From positions 438,656,351 to 438,720,350 of the forward strand of contig NC_066580.1 in assembly GCF_024323335.1 (NCBI RefSeq): a DNA stretch of 64,000 bases, given 5' to 3'. Shown here piece by piece: positions 36,101-48,731 of this stretch. The number at the start of each line of letters is the position of its first letter. Position 1 is the first letter of the stretch. The notes beneath the pieces are model-generated. The model saw only the letters and a list, made by a program, of their open reading frames with translations. It was not told where the DNA came from and ran no database searches. The stretch comes from Lathyrus oleraceus. Its lineage: Eukaryota > Streptophyta > Magnoliopsida > Fabales > Fabaceae. The translations under genes and the position numbers were made by a program.

Positions 36101-37463
36101 GAATCAAGGTCAAGGTGGCGAATTCAGAGTTGATGAGAATGGTATTTTGAAGTTTGGTAGTCGGGTGTGTATTCCGGATGTTACCGAGCTTAAGAAGAGT
36201 ATTCTTGAGGAAGGACATCGTAGTGGTCTGAGTATTCATCCTGGAGCTACGAAGATGTATCATGATTTGAAGAAGTTATTTTGGTGGCCGGGAATGAAAA
36301 GAGAAATTGCGAGTTTTGTCTATTCTTGTTTGACTTGTCAGAAGTCAAAGATTGAGCATCAGAAGCCGTCTGGGCTAATGCAACCGTTGGCTATTCCAGA
36401 GTGGAAGTGGGATAGTATCAGTATGGATTTTGTTTCTGGTTTACCGAGGACAATTAAGAATTTTGAAGCCATTTGGGTGATTGTTGACAGGTTGACAAAG
36501 TCGACTCATTTCATTCCGATTAGAATGGATTATCCGTTAGAGAAATTGGCTGAGTTGTATATTGAGAAGATTGTAAGTTTGCATGGTATTCCGTCTAATA
36601 TTGTTTCGGACAGAGATCCTAGATTTACATCGAAGTTCTGGAAAGGTTTGCAGAGAGCTTTGGGAACTAAGCTGAGATTGAGTTCTGCATATCATCCGCA
36701 GACTGACGGTCAGACTGAGAGGACGATTCAGTCATTAGAAGATCTTTTGAGAGCTTGTGTTTTGGAAAAAGGAGGTGGTTGGGATTGTTATTTACCGTTG
36801 ATTGAGTTTACCTACAACAATAGTTTTCATTCGAGCATTGGTATGGCGACGTTTGAAGCTTTGTATGGTAGGAGATGTCGGACACCGTTATGTTGGTGTG
36901 AGTCCGGTGAGAGTGCTGTGGTCGGACCGGAAATTGTTCAACAGACTACAGAAAAGATTAAGATGATTCAGGAGAAGATGAGGATGGCTCAGAGTCGTCA
37001 GAAGAGTTATCATGACAAGAGGAGGAAGTCACTTGAGTTTCAAGAGGGAGATCATGTGTTTCTTCGTGTTACTCCGATAACAGGTGTTGGTCGGGCTTTG
37101 AAGTCGAAGAAGTTGACACCTCGATTTATTGGTCCTTATCAGATTTTAGAGAGGATAGGAGAGGTAGCCTATCGTATCGCTTTACCGCCGTCACTTGCGA
37201 ATTTGCATGAGGTTTTTCATGTGTCTCAGTTGAGGAGGTACATTCATGATCCGTCGCATGTAGTCCAAGTGGATGATGTACAGGTGAGAGATAACCTGAC
37301 TATTGAAACATCGCCTATGAGGATCGAGGATCGAGAGTTGAAGCAGTTGCGGGGTAAAGAGATTGCCTTAGTGAAGGTAGCTTGGGGAGGACCAGCAGGT
37401 GGCAATGTGACTTGGGAACTGGAGAGTCAGATGAAGGAGTCCTATCCAGAGTTATTTGTTTGA
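33105..37463 (+). CDS. gag-pol polyprotein of Tekay-type chromovirus
   Basis: This single 1,452-codon frame encodes capsid, protease, reverse transcriptase/RNase H and integrase for retrotransposition. Gag spans about 35-215. Zinc knuckles are at C256-C269 and C276-C289, with a third at C296-C309 in which the second Cys is Tyr299. Protease has DTGA at 353-356. RT covers about 540-700, with LCVDYRQLN and catalytic FIDD at 676-679. RNase H covers about 820-935 (YCDAS, SDHKSL). The integrase zinc-binding region is about 1,038-1,080. The integrase triad is D1108, D1169 and E1205, with the usual D-x35-E spacing. The tail (1,320-1,450) has HVSQLRRY and a chromodomain-like WE motif. Start chosen at the first ATG after the PBS (98 nt downstream). 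All catalytic residues look intact. Confidence 0.96.
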   Translation: MAGRNDAAMAAAMQAMAQAVQNLPNAGGDAGSRSLATFQRENPPVFKGKHDPDAALGWLKEIERIFRVMDCTPAQKVRYGTHMLAVEADDWWLETHERLTVAGEVITWDVFRREFLRKYYPEDVRGKKEIEFLELKQGNMFVTDYAAKFVELSKFYPHYTGGGAEFSKCIKFENGLRSEIKKAVGYRKIRIFTDLVDSCRIFEEDNNAHYKIVSDRRGKQHQNRGKPYDVPAGKGRQRAAPAQRASGGGAPTGIVCFKCGQAGHKSNVCTAEVKRCFRCGKIGHAIADCKHKEVICFNYGEEGHIGSQCQKPKKGNQSGGKVFALSGSETSADDRLIRGTCYINGFPLVAIIDTGATHSFISLDCAVKLKLEISEMFGSMVIDTPAKGSVTTTSVCLNCPLSIFGRDFGMDLVCLPLVQIDVILGMNWLVFNRVSINCFDKTVIFPESEEGKSLFLSARQVDEEVADGAELFMLLATLEAKDKLMICDLAVVCDFPDVFPEEVNELPPEREVEFSIDLVPGTRPISMAPYRMSAVELTELKSQLEDLLDKKFIRPSVSPWGAPVLLVKKKEGTMRLCVDYRQLNKVTIKNRYPLPRIDDLMDQLVGASVFSKIDLRSGYHQIRVKTEDIQKTAFRTRYGHYEYSVMPFGVTNAPGVFMEYMNRIFHPYLDKFVVVFIDDILVYSKSEEEHAEHLRVVLEVLREKKLFAKLSKCEFWLGEVSFLGHVISRGGVAVDPSKIEAVSKWEAPKSVAEIRSFLGLAGYYRKFIEGFSKLALPLTMLTRKGQAFVWDSKCEEGFQELKRRLTTAPILILPSSSESFEVYCDASLLGLGGVLMQNKQVIAYASRQLRVHERNYPTHDLELAAVVFVLKLWRHYLYGSRFEVFSDHKSLKYLFDQKELNMRQRRWLEFLKDYDFGLNYHPGKANVVADALSRKSLHMSMLMVKELDLIEQFRDLSLVCESTHNSVKLGMLKLTSGILDEIREGQKSDMLLVDKLTLVNQGQGGEFRVDENGILKFGSRVCIPDVTELKKSILEEGHRSGLSIHPGATKMYHDLKKLFWWPGMKREIASFVYSCLTCQKSKIEHQKPSGLMQPLAIPEWKWDSISMDFVSGLPRTIKNFEAIWVIVDRLTKSTHFIPIRMDYPLEKLAELYIEKIVSLHGIPSNIVSDRDPRFTSKFWKGLQRALGTKLRLSSAYHPQTDGQTERTIQSLEDLLRACVLEKGGGWDCYLPLIEFTYNNSFHSSIGMATFEALYGRRCRTPLCWCESGESAVVGPEIVQQTTEKIKMIQEKMRMAQSRQKSYHDKRRKSLEFQEGDHVFLRVTPITGVGRALKSKKLTPRFIGPYQILERIGEVAYRIALPPSLANLHEVFHVSQLRRYIHDPSHVVQVDDVQVRDNLTIETSPMRIEDRELKQLRGKEIALVKVAWGGPAGGNVTWELESQMKESYPELFV

Positions 37464-37493
37464 GGTATGTTTTCGAGGACGAAAACTCTTTTA

Positions 37494-37505
37494 GTGGGGG
37501 AGAGT
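37494..37505 (+). other. polypurine tract
   Basis: AGTGGGGAGAGT directly precedes the 3' LTR at 37,506 and is the expected plus-strand primer. Confidence 0.8.
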
Positions 37506-39279
37506 TGTAACACCCCAAATGAAGTAAAAGAATTATTTAATTAAGTTAATAATATATTTAATAATTTAATTAAATAAATTGAATTATTGGATTATTATTA
37601 TTATTTTGGAATAATAATTATTATTGGGAAATATATAAGTGGAATAAGAGAAAAGGTTTTCATTTTTTGGAAAAGGTTTTTTTACGTGAAAACTGAGAAG
37701 CTGCAGAGAAGAGGAAAAGGGCAAAGAGCTGTAGAGCAAAGGTTGGAGAACGGAAAAGCTTGAAGCTCGAAGAGTTGCCGGATTGTTAAAGTAAGGGGGG
37801 TTTATCGTCGTTTAATGGGTATTATCGATTAACATGTAATGGGTAGTGATAAGCCGTCGATTGACCCTAATTGGGATTTAGAATGCTGAGAAATTATGTT
37901 GAATAAGTTGTATTAAAGCTGAAATTGAATTTGTGTTGAGTGTATTGTGAATTTCTGAGCGTATAGCTTTTTACGGAAGTTGAATCGGAGGTCCGGAAGC
38001 CCTCCAACGGCGGAAAATGCGGAAACTCTGCATTCTGCCTTGTGTTAGCGCAGGAACTGCTGTTTCGCCTGCGTTAACCGGTTAACCCAGGGTGTTAACC
38101 GGTTAACACTGTTATAAATTGTGAAAAATGTTGAGTTTTGCCTGCGTTAACCGGTTAACCTATAGCGTTAACCGGTTAACACTGTTGCGTTTTGCCTGGA
38201 AGTGTAAATTTCCTGCGTTAACCGGTTAACCTATAGCGTTAACCGGTTAACACTGTTGCAGTATGTAAAAATGGTTGATTTTATGATGTAAGTGTAATTG
38301 GTGATTGGCCTATTGTATCCAATTGTGATAAATAAATTCGTGGAGTCTATGTTGCGAAATGTTGATGCAAATATGTTGATAAGTTGTTTTTGTGGAAAAT
38401 ATTAAGTTGTAGGCTGATGAGCCAAAGTTGAATATAAGTTGTTTTGTTGAAAATGCTGAGTTGTAGGCTGATGAGCCAAAGTTGATTTTTAAGTTGTTGT
38501 TGCTGAAAAAGCTGTTATGTTGTCGTTGTTATTATGTTGTGGAACTTCAAGTCGTACATGCCATATACATTCATATGCATTAAGTCGGGGCTTTTGCTCA
38601 CACCACGTTGGCCTGGATTGGCAAAATTATGGGGCTTTTGCTCACACCACGTTGGCCTGGATTGGCAAAAAAATTCTAAGTTGAAAGTTGAAGGCTTATG
38701 CCTTGATGCCCACTAAACTGGCAATGATTTTAAGTTGGGAGTTTTACTCCAAATGGTACCACATGCATGAAGAGTCGAGTCTCATTTGAGTTGCATTTAC
38801 GTTGTGTTTGAATATGATGTTGAGTTGAATATGCTGCTACCGAATGCATGATATGATGTGGGTGATTAACGTGTAAAGTTACTTAACATAACATGATGAT
38901 TTATAATATTTGTTATATCGATTGAGGAACTCACCCTTACAGTTATATTTTTCAGGTAACGAGCAGTGAGTTGAGTAGAAGCTAGTGCTTGAAGTCTAGA
39001 GTGGTTTTAGTGGGTCATGCTCTGATAGATGTAACATCGGGACGGGATGTTTTATTTGTTGAATAAATGTTAATTTTAAGATATTACAGATGTTGAATGT
39101 TTCTATCCGCTGCGAATTTTTAAAGAAGTGTTCATGTTGGATTAAATAATGAGCATGACTGATTTTTACGGTGAATTATGTGAAGTATTATGTGACACCC
39201 TTGGTGCATGATTACTCTGATATTGATTTATATGCTGTTGTTTTAATTAAATATTTGGGGTATTTAGAAGGGTGTTACA
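37506..39279 (+). repeat. Tekay 3' LTR
   Basis: 1,774 bp, TGTAACACCCC..GGTGTTACA, with the same six palindromes (38,073-38,251). The TSD TATGA follows at 39,280-39,284. Confidence 0.95.
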
Positions 39280-40429
39280 TATGACAGTTGCCTCTTTTTA
39301 ATCTCCTCGGACCTGAATGTACGGGTAGCAACGACATCCAGACAATCAAGGTGGGAGGGGATTAAATACTAGAATATCAGGAAATTTGCCCGCCAGGAAC
39401 AAATGGGATGAAATGCGAAGATAGGTCGTAAAGAGATCTTTACTGGGATGTGGGATGAACAAGCCAGTCTTTGTGCAGGGCAGCTGCTAGGAATTTGAAT
39501 GTTATTTGGTGGATGTGTATATGAGAGGTTAGATGTGCATGACGTATGCAATATGATTGATGATTTCTCGTCTTTCTCTTAGCTTTTATTCCTTTTCATT
39601 CCTTTTCTTTCTCATTCTTTTTTTTTCTTTATGTTTTTATTCTTTCTTTTTATCCTTTTTCATATTGCCCTTTCCTCACCTCCCCCATCATGTCTTAGCA
39701 TGCAACAGGTGATCGAGGTATTCTCGCAGGATTCCACGACGGCAAAAGAGATGAGCATTTGCAAAAGGCAAGTACCCACGGATAAGAAGTATTGAAATGG
39801 GCCCTTCTGCAAAAGGTAGAGAGGTGTCTTGCTAAAGGAAAGCAACTCAACTGAGAAGCGGCATTCTCTTGCAATAGACAACAACTGCTCTTTAGCAAGA
39901 GAAACAGAATCTTCAACATCAGTTAAGACAAAAGGTACAGACAGATTTCTCATACAAAAGATGATGAGAACTTCTTGGCAAAAGGTCAAGAAGAAGATGG
40001 GAATGAGTGACAATCTTGTTGGGGATATACGATTTTCTTGCACAACAGGTAGCAACGGCTCCTTTGTACCAGAAAAAGGTTTTCCAAACAAAAGTTTAAG
40101 AAGAAAGATGGTTAAGTTTTTCACAGAAAGGGTGATGAGAACTCCTTAATAATAGGTTAAGAATAAAAATGAGGTGGGATTCTCGTACAAAAGGTAACGA
40201 GAATTCCTAGACACAAGGTCTGTAGAGGGGTCTCACGCAAAAGGTAATGAGAAAGTTTCTCAACTAAAGGTTAAGAAGAGAGAGCTTCCCACACAGAAGG
40301 TAGCAATAACTCCTTATCACGGGAAGATCTCTGATGCAAAAGGCAGAGGATACTCACAAAAGGTAAGCATGTTTAGGAATAGAAATCGTTGAGCAAAAGG
40401 GCAAGGAGGAGATGAGGTTCACACATACG

Positions 40430-41070
40430 AGTGATAGATACCAATACAAACGAGTATCAAAAGGGGTTTAACAACACAGACGGGCTTGAGATCAATACAA
40501 ACGAGTATTGAAGAAAAAGGGATAACACAGATAAGTGTCAAAGATCAATACAGACGAGTATTAAAAAGAGTTGACATGGATGAGTGTCGGAGGTCAATAC
40601 ATACGAATATTGAAAAAGGGAGATATCAACACGAACAAGTGTAAGGAACAATACAAACGAGTATTGAACAAGAAGACACCAACATGGACGAGTGTTTAAA
40701 ATCAATACATACGAGTATTGAATGAGAAGGTATCGACACGGATGAGTGTTGGAGGCCAATACAGACGAGTATTGAAAAAGAGGATTAACATGGACGAGTA
40801 TTGAAGATCAACACGGACGAGTCCTGAAGATCAATAAGGACGAGTATTGAAGAAGAAGGATAACATGGACAAGTGTCATGGGTCAATACGAATGAGTATT
40901 GAAAAAGAAGGCCAACACAGACGAGTGTCGAGGGTCAATACAGATGAGTATTGAAAAAGAAGGCTAACACGGACGAGTGTCGAGGGTCAATACAGACGAG
41001 TATTAAAAAGAAGGTCAACACGGACGAAAATGGCAACTTCACTAGGGATCAATACGAACGAGTATTTAAA
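40430..41070. repeat. tandem array of ~26 bp half-units with hairpin potential
   Basis: Two half-units alternate, giving a period of about 52 bp (for example GGGTC at 40,932 and 40,984). One is CAATACAGACGAGTATTG and the other resembles AACACGGACGAGTGTCG. In each, short arms pair across a conserved GACGA-like loop. It lies 1.1-1.8 kb from the 3' LTR, in the 3' UTR position of the minus-strand element. It is absent from copy 1. A repetitive 73-codon minus frame (THPC..LL.QYSYVL) is a by-product. Confidence 0.85.
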
Positions 41071-42298
41071 TAAGAAAAGAGGGACCTCCAATGCAAAAGG
41101 CAGGGGATCACTTACGAAAGGTAAGTGACTGGTTTAAGATTCCAAAGGTATTTTCCAAAGGCAACACAAAGGAGATATTTCGGGAAAACCTGCGGGGAAC
41201 ACCATCCCAAGGTTTCATGATAATGTTATCAATTGGGGAGGAAGGATGTCTCAACGGAGGATTCTTTTATGCCCTCGAGAAAGACTTTTATGCATTTATG
41301 CATGTATATTTGGCATAATGCTCCATCTCAATGGAATATGCTACGCGCTTCATGATGCAATGATATGTAATGCAAGATTGTTTACACAAAAATCGATGGT
41401 ATGGGTATGTCTGGGTTGAAAGCCATTTGGTTTTTATGTGATAAGGCTCCCACAGGGATCTGACTTCCCAACATCGTAGCCCCATAGATTCCATGAGGAT
41501 GATCTATCAAGTTCTAGACCCTACGGAGCATCCAAGTTGGGTTTGAGCCACCGGGCTAACCGCTACTCTTTGTGAGGAATCATCCGAGTTAGGGTGAAAA
41601 CCAAGGGTTGGCAGAGATTGTTCGTGTATCGGGACATCTTGTCCTAGATATTGTGGTTATCCTTCAGAGATTTTTTTCAAGAAAAATCAAATTCATGTTT
41701 ACTTTGAATACCTTATTGTTATTTTCCCCAAAATTTTCAAAGTATTGTTTATTAACAAATATATTCATCCTTGCAAACAAGCAGAAAAATATAAGAATAT
41801 TGAGCATATGACAACTCCATCAAGAAAATCTACTCTGAGTGAGATCTTCGTACCGATCCACACAAGAAAATCTTTTTGGGGACCCGCACTACGCGACCAT
41901 CTATCTTAGTTGGCCAAAGGTTCAATGTTCTACAAAGATCCTAATGGAAATATTGATCGTTTACGCCAAAATCTTGACGATCATCGACATTCTTAAAAGA
42001 ATCTACTCTAAGAGAGGTTCTCGTATTGACCCTTACGAGAAAAGATTCTCGGTGGCTCATACTACTCAACCTCTCCTATCTCAAGTTTGCACTCTAGACT
42101 CGGGTAGAGAGTCTTTCTCACAAGGTTTCTTGCAACCAAGGTAGTATCCATCAATACCACAACATAGGAGCCACATGACAGATACCCAAAGAAATTTAAA
42201 GCAAAAAGCAATAAATAAGGCGAGTAATACAAAAGGATGAACACCCACACACACGAGGAAGCAACCTAGACTAGGCTTGCCTTGCTTAGGGAGAAAAT

Positions 42299-42315
42299 CC
42301 CCAGCAGAGTCGCCA
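42299..42315 (-). other. primer-binding site, tRNA-Arg type, copy 2
   Basis: The minus strand reads TGGCGACTCTGCTGGGG, 2 bp from the LTR end at 42,318, identical to 7,786-7,802. Confidence 0.7.
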
Positions 42316-42317
42316 GA

Positions 42318-44995
42318 TGTCGCTATGCGAAAAATACAGAGTCGCCATCGGTTTTTATTTATTCCAAAGGAAAGGGAAAATATCTAGAAAACCCCAAAAG
42401 AATGGTTGTCGTAACCATGAATAGGTTCGGAAGTCTGTTATGTAAGGGGAAGGTATTATCACCCCTCACATATATGGTACTCCATGGGAACCATCAAGGA
42501 TGACTACGCTTGAATGGGTGTCGTTATCTTAATGCTTACTTGCTAAAGGTTTGCGGAATGGAAATGGAGTTTTAATTAGTGTGCTCGATAAGGATTTGGG
42601 TCCTCGTGCCTACGCATGCCCACTTGTTGAAGTGAGAAATCAGAGTCCCGTAGTTAGTGGATACAAAATGTTTGTTCATTTCGTTGATTTTATATCTTGA
42701 AAAAGGATTTTGGAAGTGATGCCCTAAGGCTCAAACAAAAGGTTGGAGGAATTGATGTTGTTTTTATGTTTTGAAGAGAGATTGTTCTTGACTTCGGATT
42801 GCACTTAAAACTATGGAGTATCTCGAACTACCAAGTCAAACGTCTTGTGTTCAAAATACTCAGAACGAGTGTAGGAAAGCTCCATTCTCATCCATTCTCT
42901 ACCACTTAAGCCTCGTGGCATACAATCCTAGTCGTATTTTATTATGTTTTTGAATTTGATTTGAGAAAATACCGCTTGACGTTGGATCAAGAGTTTGTTT
43001 ATTATTTATTTACGAAATGGTGACAATCCTGTATTTTAAGGTTAGCTAACAAGCAATAATAAGACAAAGGAAAGCGAGTAAAAAGTACACCAAAATGGGG
43101 AGAATGATACATGAAAAATACAAGGGATTTGTGCGAGAAATAAAGGGTCTCGTTGTAAGGTATCCCAAGAGAAAATCTTCTGTGTGCATTGTGTCCTAAG
43201 CTAAAGAGTGCATAATGATATTACAAAACATGACTCCTTTTTTCTTTGAGGGTAGTACCACGAGTGCTCCCTTGTAATGAAAGATTACAAAGTCCAATAT
43301 GATCCAAATTATGCTTAGGTCAATCAATTGTCCAAGGTCCAATGCAAGGGTCTTAAAAGAGTCCTCTAAGTCTACATAGTCCATATATCCATATGTCCAT
43401 AACTTTGAGCTTAGGTCTTAATGAATATGGATCAAGTCTTTTTATGTCTTTTCCATTTTATCATGTTTTGTTCATTTTATGTTGAATAACAAGATGAAGG
43501 TGAAGAATGACAATGCTGAATAAGTAATATGATACAAAGTAAAATGAATGACAAGAATTTAAATGTTAGAAGTTAGGTGCATAAAATGTAAATGTTAGGA
43601 ATTAGAATGTGAAAACGTAAATATTAGGAGTTAAATGTTAGATGTTAGAAGTCAATTTAAAAAGTTTAAAATTAATATGCTAAAATCAACATTTTAAAAT
43701 TAATTCTAAAAATTATGCTAAAAACAATATCTAAAATTAATATTCAAAAAAATATCTAAAAATATTCAAAATCAATTCCAAAATTAAATCTAAAATTAAT
43801 ATTCTAGAACAATATCTAAAAATATTCAAAATCAATTCCAAAATTCAATCTAAAATTAGTATTATAGAATTATTCTAGACTAATCCCTGAATTATCTAAA
43901 CTACGTCCTAATTAACATAAACTCCATAATTTATTAACTACAAAAAAACAAGGTAAATGGACCAAAAAAAGAAAACAGAATGGGCCTTAGAGAGTATGGA
44001 TGTGCCAATTGGAGGGGGGTGTCGCGTTTGGTTGCACTTCATGTTGCATTTTGGCGCCTTCATGTTGATGTTATTTCCGTTTCATTTTGTTTCGTTCCTC
44101 CTGCACATTTTGTTTATTGAGCACCATTTTCATTTGTAATGTTGCACATGTGTTTTTCTTCTTTTGTCTTATTTGGATGTTGACATGAATATATGGATAT
44201 GGTAATTAGAATATGGATATTAGTATTGGAATATGGACATTTGGATATGTAATATGGAATGGTTAATTGGTATGGGATGTGGATTTAATATGGATATGGA
44301 TATGGTAAATGGATATTGGATTTGGGTCATGCTTATGGGCTTATGAATATTGGATTGCCAAAGTTGATTTTGTGCTGAGTTTTTAATATGAAAAAAAGGG
44401 AATGGGCCATCTCTTAATTACAACCATGGCCTGTTAGTAAAAAAGAAAAATTCTAAAAAATAAATTGCATTCTAAAATTAATTCGAAATTAAAAAGATTA
44501 ATGATTTCTAAAGTTAATTCAAACTCAAATTTCAAAAATCAATTTGAACCTCCAAAAATCCATTTGAACAAAAATTAACTTGAGCAAAATTGATTTGAAC
44601 TTTTAGAATTAATTTGAAATCAAAATCAATTTGAAATTAAAAGATTAATGATCTCTAAAGTTAATTTCCTTAAAAATGATGAAATGACTTTTAAAATCAA
44701 TTTGCTAAAAATGATGAAATGACTTTTAAAATCAATTTAAATTTCAAATGTCAACTTGAACCTCTAAAAGTTAATTTGGACATAATCAATTTGAACCTCC
44801 GGGATTAAATTGAAATTAAAATCAAATTTGAAATTAAAGTTAGTTTGGAAAAAAGATCAAAACACAATGATGCATGTAATAACAACATGCAATGGACCGA
44901 TGAATCTAAATGATGACAAGACTTGTAAATCAAATTGAACCACAGTTGAAGGAAATGAATGGATGAGTGTGTCAATGAATTATGTACTAGAAACA
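42318..44995 (-). mobile_element. Ogre-like 5' LTR, truncated, copy 2
   Basis: Begins TGTCGCTATGCG and aligns with 7,805-11,216. It lacks 717 bp (counterpart of 9,514-10,230) at 44,021-44,023, with TGT at both deletion ends. The far LTR end is missing, as in copy 1. There is no coding content. Confidence 0.65.
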
Positions 44996-47393
44996 TGTAA
45001 CCCATTATCAATGACTGTTCTAGAATGAACATACCAATTTAAAATCTCATAATAGTTTTCATAACAAAATTAAAATCACCTACTCATGAGTCTTCTCCAA
45101 ATGTTATCACACCTAAACATAAAACAAATACGAGAGCATGCATTGTCTCTCAGAAAATTTCAACACAAAACAAATAATTCACCCCCAATGTTACATATCA
45201 GAGCATAACCAAATCTAACACGAATAAACTAAAAGAAATAGCTCCAAGAGCTAACTCCCACTCACATCAGCGTTTATACTCTTAAGTATCTACATGATAC
45301 CCATGTAAAGGAAACATTCAAATAGAAGGATGAGAATTCATTTCAATAATAACAACATATAATATAAAATAGAGTACAACATCTATACAATCATGCACAA
45401 CAACATATCACATTCTAACGCCCAAAGTATCATCAACATCACATATAACAAAACCATCATCACACATAGTCCTATTTCACGCATATATTTTATTCATGCT
45501 ATATGACTCATGACAATGACAACGACTCACATGCACGTGGTACCAATTCAACATTTGGTTCTTCTTACAAACCTGATTCCCCCTTTGGAATCCCGAACTC
45601 CCCCTTCTGAGTTTCGGATAAATCTTTCGTCCCACTTCGAACCTATGACTTTTCTCCTTCAACATATCAACAATGAATATATATCATGGTAATAATGAAA
45701 TTAACACAACAATTATAATAATATATAGTGATCCACAATCAATCACACAATTGCAATCATGCATAACGTAATCCACCATTTTGGACTACCACTAATATAT
45801 AATAATGCAATTAACATAACAATTATAATAATATTTAGTGATCTTCAATTGACCATACCATGTGTAACATAATCCACCCTTCTAGACTACCACCAATATA
45901 ATCAATCACACCAACCAAATCATTCACAACACATCAAATAATTTGTCAATACATACCTCGTCCATATTCGTCACATCATACACTTCTTTTCCACCTACTA
46001 CCAACCTCTGATAAAATCGTTAAAAATATTTTATCTCTGAAATATAGTTATACCCGTACCCAACAATTCAAACCACATCCCAAAATGACTTACGAGTTGG
46101 AAGTTATGATCAAAATCATGCACGAATGTGTTACCAAAAAGTTGCTATTTTTTGAAATTTCTAACACGATTTTCATCTTCTCCAACCCCCAAAACGGTCA
46201 TGAAATCATCACCAATAATATTTTACCCCTGAAACAAAGTTATTCCTCTCTATTTCATATATTTAACGTTTCAAACTCCATGCCTAAATGATTTAGGAGT
46301 TGAAAATTATGATCAAAACCATGCATAAATGTGTTACTAAAAAGTTGTTGTTTTTCTGAAATTTCTAGCACGATGTTCATCTTCTCCAACCCCAAACACG
46401 TCTATAAAATTATCACCAAAAATATTTTACCTCTGAAATAAAGTAATAGTTCTCTGTTTCAGCTACCCAACGCTTCAAATCCCGTCTCAAAATGATTTAC
46501 GAGTTGAAAGTTATGATCAAAACCGTGCACGAAAGCAATACTAAAAACTTATTATTTTTCTGAAATTTTGTGCACGATTTTCATCTTCTCTTTTACCCAA
46601 AAACATCCATGAAATAATCATCAAAAATATTTTATGTCTTTAAATTCAGTCATAAGTATACTTATATCAATCACTACTTATATTCATATAATCATGTATC
46701 TATATACTCTATCAATCCCTAAAAACTTCAAACATCATCAATGGTGAACATACATGAACACTTTAGAACATAAACTTCATTTAACAAATATCAACATTCA
46801 TCGTCAATCCAAAAATAATTAAATTTTCCTCTACCCTTCCATTCATATCCCTATTATTGAACCAAATTCCCACCCTTACCTTGTAATTCCAGAAAATGCA
46901 AGTTTTAGGCTATGACTTCTCTTCCCTATAGCTCGTCTTAGGTTTTCCTTTCTTTTCTCTTCTCTTGCCTCTTTTTCTCAATTTCCAAAAGTTTCACCTC
47001 ACTTCTCTCCTCATAAAAAAAAATCTAATTTCTATCTTTCTAATATTCAATTAAGGCAAAACTTATTACTAACTTACATTATTTATTTTAATTCTCCATA
47101 ATTCACACTTTCCACCCTAAACTCATTATTTCCTTTTATTTTATTATTTCATTTAAATAATAACATAAAAACATTATTTTATTATTTCATTTAAATAATA
47201 ACATAAAAGCATTATTTTAATCAATTAAATAATTCTAAATAAATCTACTAACCTCTAATTACTCTCTACCCAAGGGTCACCCACCCTTGTTGCCCTAACA
47301 CATCTCAATTATCATACAAATGATAATTAGATACACAAAATAAAAATTACAATTAATTAATGTAAATAATTTCTAGAAAAATAGAGTGTTACA
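44996..47393 (-). mobile_element. Tekay-like LTR (minus strand), copy 2
   Basis: The counterpart of 11,217-13,586, from TGTAACCC to GAGTGTTACA. A 39-40 bp AT-rich segment is duplicated near 47,140-47,215. The ~185 bp repeats are at 46,015-46,645. Confidence 0.5.
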
Positions 47394-47901
47394 TATTACA
47401 TATAACTGCAACAAGATGTCATCACGTTGATCTCAAGTTTGAAGAGGCTTACAAAAGTACTTACCCACTAAAGAGATCCTTATGTCGCTGACACGCCTAA
47501 GGGTTTGAAGAGTGTTTGCATATGTACTTATCCACTAAAGAGGTCCTCACGTCGATGGAAAACCTCAGAGTTTGAAGAGTGTTTATAGAAATACTTCTCC
47601 ATCGAAGAAGTCATCACATCAGTGACAACATAATTGAACTCGTACCCTTTCAGAAAATGAACAGACTCTTTACCCATTAAACCATTTTTATTGGACATTT
47701 CAATGCATAATTAAATAATTAAATTTATTAAATAATATATTACAATTTTCTCTTAATTTACTTTAAAAAAATAACATAATATAAACCAAGTAACATAAAA
47801 TATATACTACATAGTATACTAAAATTTTATAGCTGAGAAGTAACAAAAAATTTAATCAAATATTTTAGTAGTTAATAAAAGTAATTTTAAATGTTAAATT
47901 T
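47394..47901. repeat. non-coding segment with ~70 bp repeats, copy 2
   Basis: The counterpart of 13,587-14,088. It ends at the 2.78 kb deletion junction (AAATTT, about 47,896-47,901), which removed the left end of MULE-1. Confidence 0.5.
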
Positions 47902-47957
47902 GGTAGGCAGTAAAGAAATAATGGAAAAACTTATTTTTTTTTTACATTTTTAAAAAA

Positions 47958-48554
47958 CTATATCAGATAAAACACATACATATAATGCAAAAGTGATATA
48001 ATATCGTTACAAAATAAATTATGTAGACTTCCTAACTTCTTCTTCCCAATGCATAATATGTCTCGCATATGATTCACATGCTCTTGCAACTTTACTACAG
48101 TTTGTCTCCATGGGTTTGTGACGGGAGGTAAAGGACAATTGTATTTCAACTTCACATGAATCTAATGATTGTTGTTAACAAAACCAATTGCAATCATTTT
48201 GTGTCTACTTAAAGTTATGCATGAAGCTATCACTGATGGGAATAATGTAATGTTAAGGTTCCTGGACAACAAGACCAATATAACATTATATCTAGAAGCA
48301 ATAAAGTAACTCATATCAAAAATCATCATCCACTTCTCACGACCCTGCACACCCAAGCTAGCTACCCACAACACATTCCTAACTTTCGGTGTCGTGTCAT
48401 AGAACAAATTGGAATACAATTGATGGTGTTAATAAACTTCAGTATCTAACTGTGTTTGAACTAAATGCCAAGACTCTTCGCACTATCCAAGTAAAACTGC
48501 AATAGCCAAAAAATCACAATTTCCATCCTCTTCCATATCAACAATGTAATCAAT
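47958..48554 (-). pseudogene. OTU cysteine-protease remnant in MULE-1, copy 2
   Basis: The minus strand from about 48,554 reads DYIVDMEEDGNCDFLAIAVL, so the catalytic Cys of the OTU DGNC motif is present and in frame with the following helix, unlike in copy 1. Two stop codons follow (in LLG-stop-CEESW and VY-stop-HHQ). The 48,419-48,162 frame then ends at NNNH-stop, where a Trp codon became TAG directly after the likely catalytic His. So copies 1 and 2 decayed by different mutations. Confidence 0.7.
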
Positions 48555-48731
48555 GTACTAATGTAAGAAGACAAGAATGTGAGACAAATATTTTAGTTTT
48601 GAAGACGCGTTACACGGTTGATTTTCAGTTGGTTTTGTACATGATCTCTTCGTACTCTGACTTAGAGGATGTTACATTTCAGTCAACGAACCTCTCTTGC
48701 TCGTCCTGTATGTAGATCTTGTCTTGTAGAC

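Larger units (their letters stand above)
30346..39279 (+). mobile_element. young Tekay-type Ty3/gypsy chromovirus, rearranged at the 5' end
   Basis: It is bounded by TATGA duplications (30,341-30,345 and 39,280-39,284); the unoccupied target is seen at 5,981-5,985. Its parts are a 5' LTR (30,346-32,119), an 871 bp insertion (32,120-32,990), a PBS at 32,995, one gag-pol frame (33,105-37,463), a purine tract and a 3' LTR (37,506-39,279). The LTRs are both 1,774 bp and differ at only three positions that I could see, so the insertion is recent. The clade call rests on the C-terminal chromodomain-like segment ([16 protein letters not shown]) typical of Tekay/Del elements. Confidence 0.93.
39285..42317 (-). 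mobile_element. Ogre-like interior, copy 2, with LTR end CA and hairpin array
   Basis: It resumes with the CA of the 3' LTR, then the purine-rich tract (minus strand) and about 3.0 kb of interior up to the PBS. There are no retroviral domains in any frame. The 39,750-41,130 part repeats short blocks around ACAAAAGGT. It is 1.2 kb longer than copy 1 because it keeps 40,112-41,334. Confidence 0.7.

Noticed and set aside
39280..40141. reading the 861 bp segment as part of a longer native Tekay LTR
   Set aside because: The same sequence lies next to TATGACA at 5,981 in copy 1 with no Tekay element, so it belongs to the Ogre interior.
40538..40759. repeat protein encoded by the hairpin array (minus strand)
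   Set aside because: The frame is a by-product of a tandem repeat, is interrupted, and is missing in copy 1.
40430..41070. CRISPR-like regular repeats
   Set aside because: Repeats are degenerate and directly tandem with no unique spacers, in a plant nuclear setting; they fit a retrotransposon 3' UTR minisatellite.
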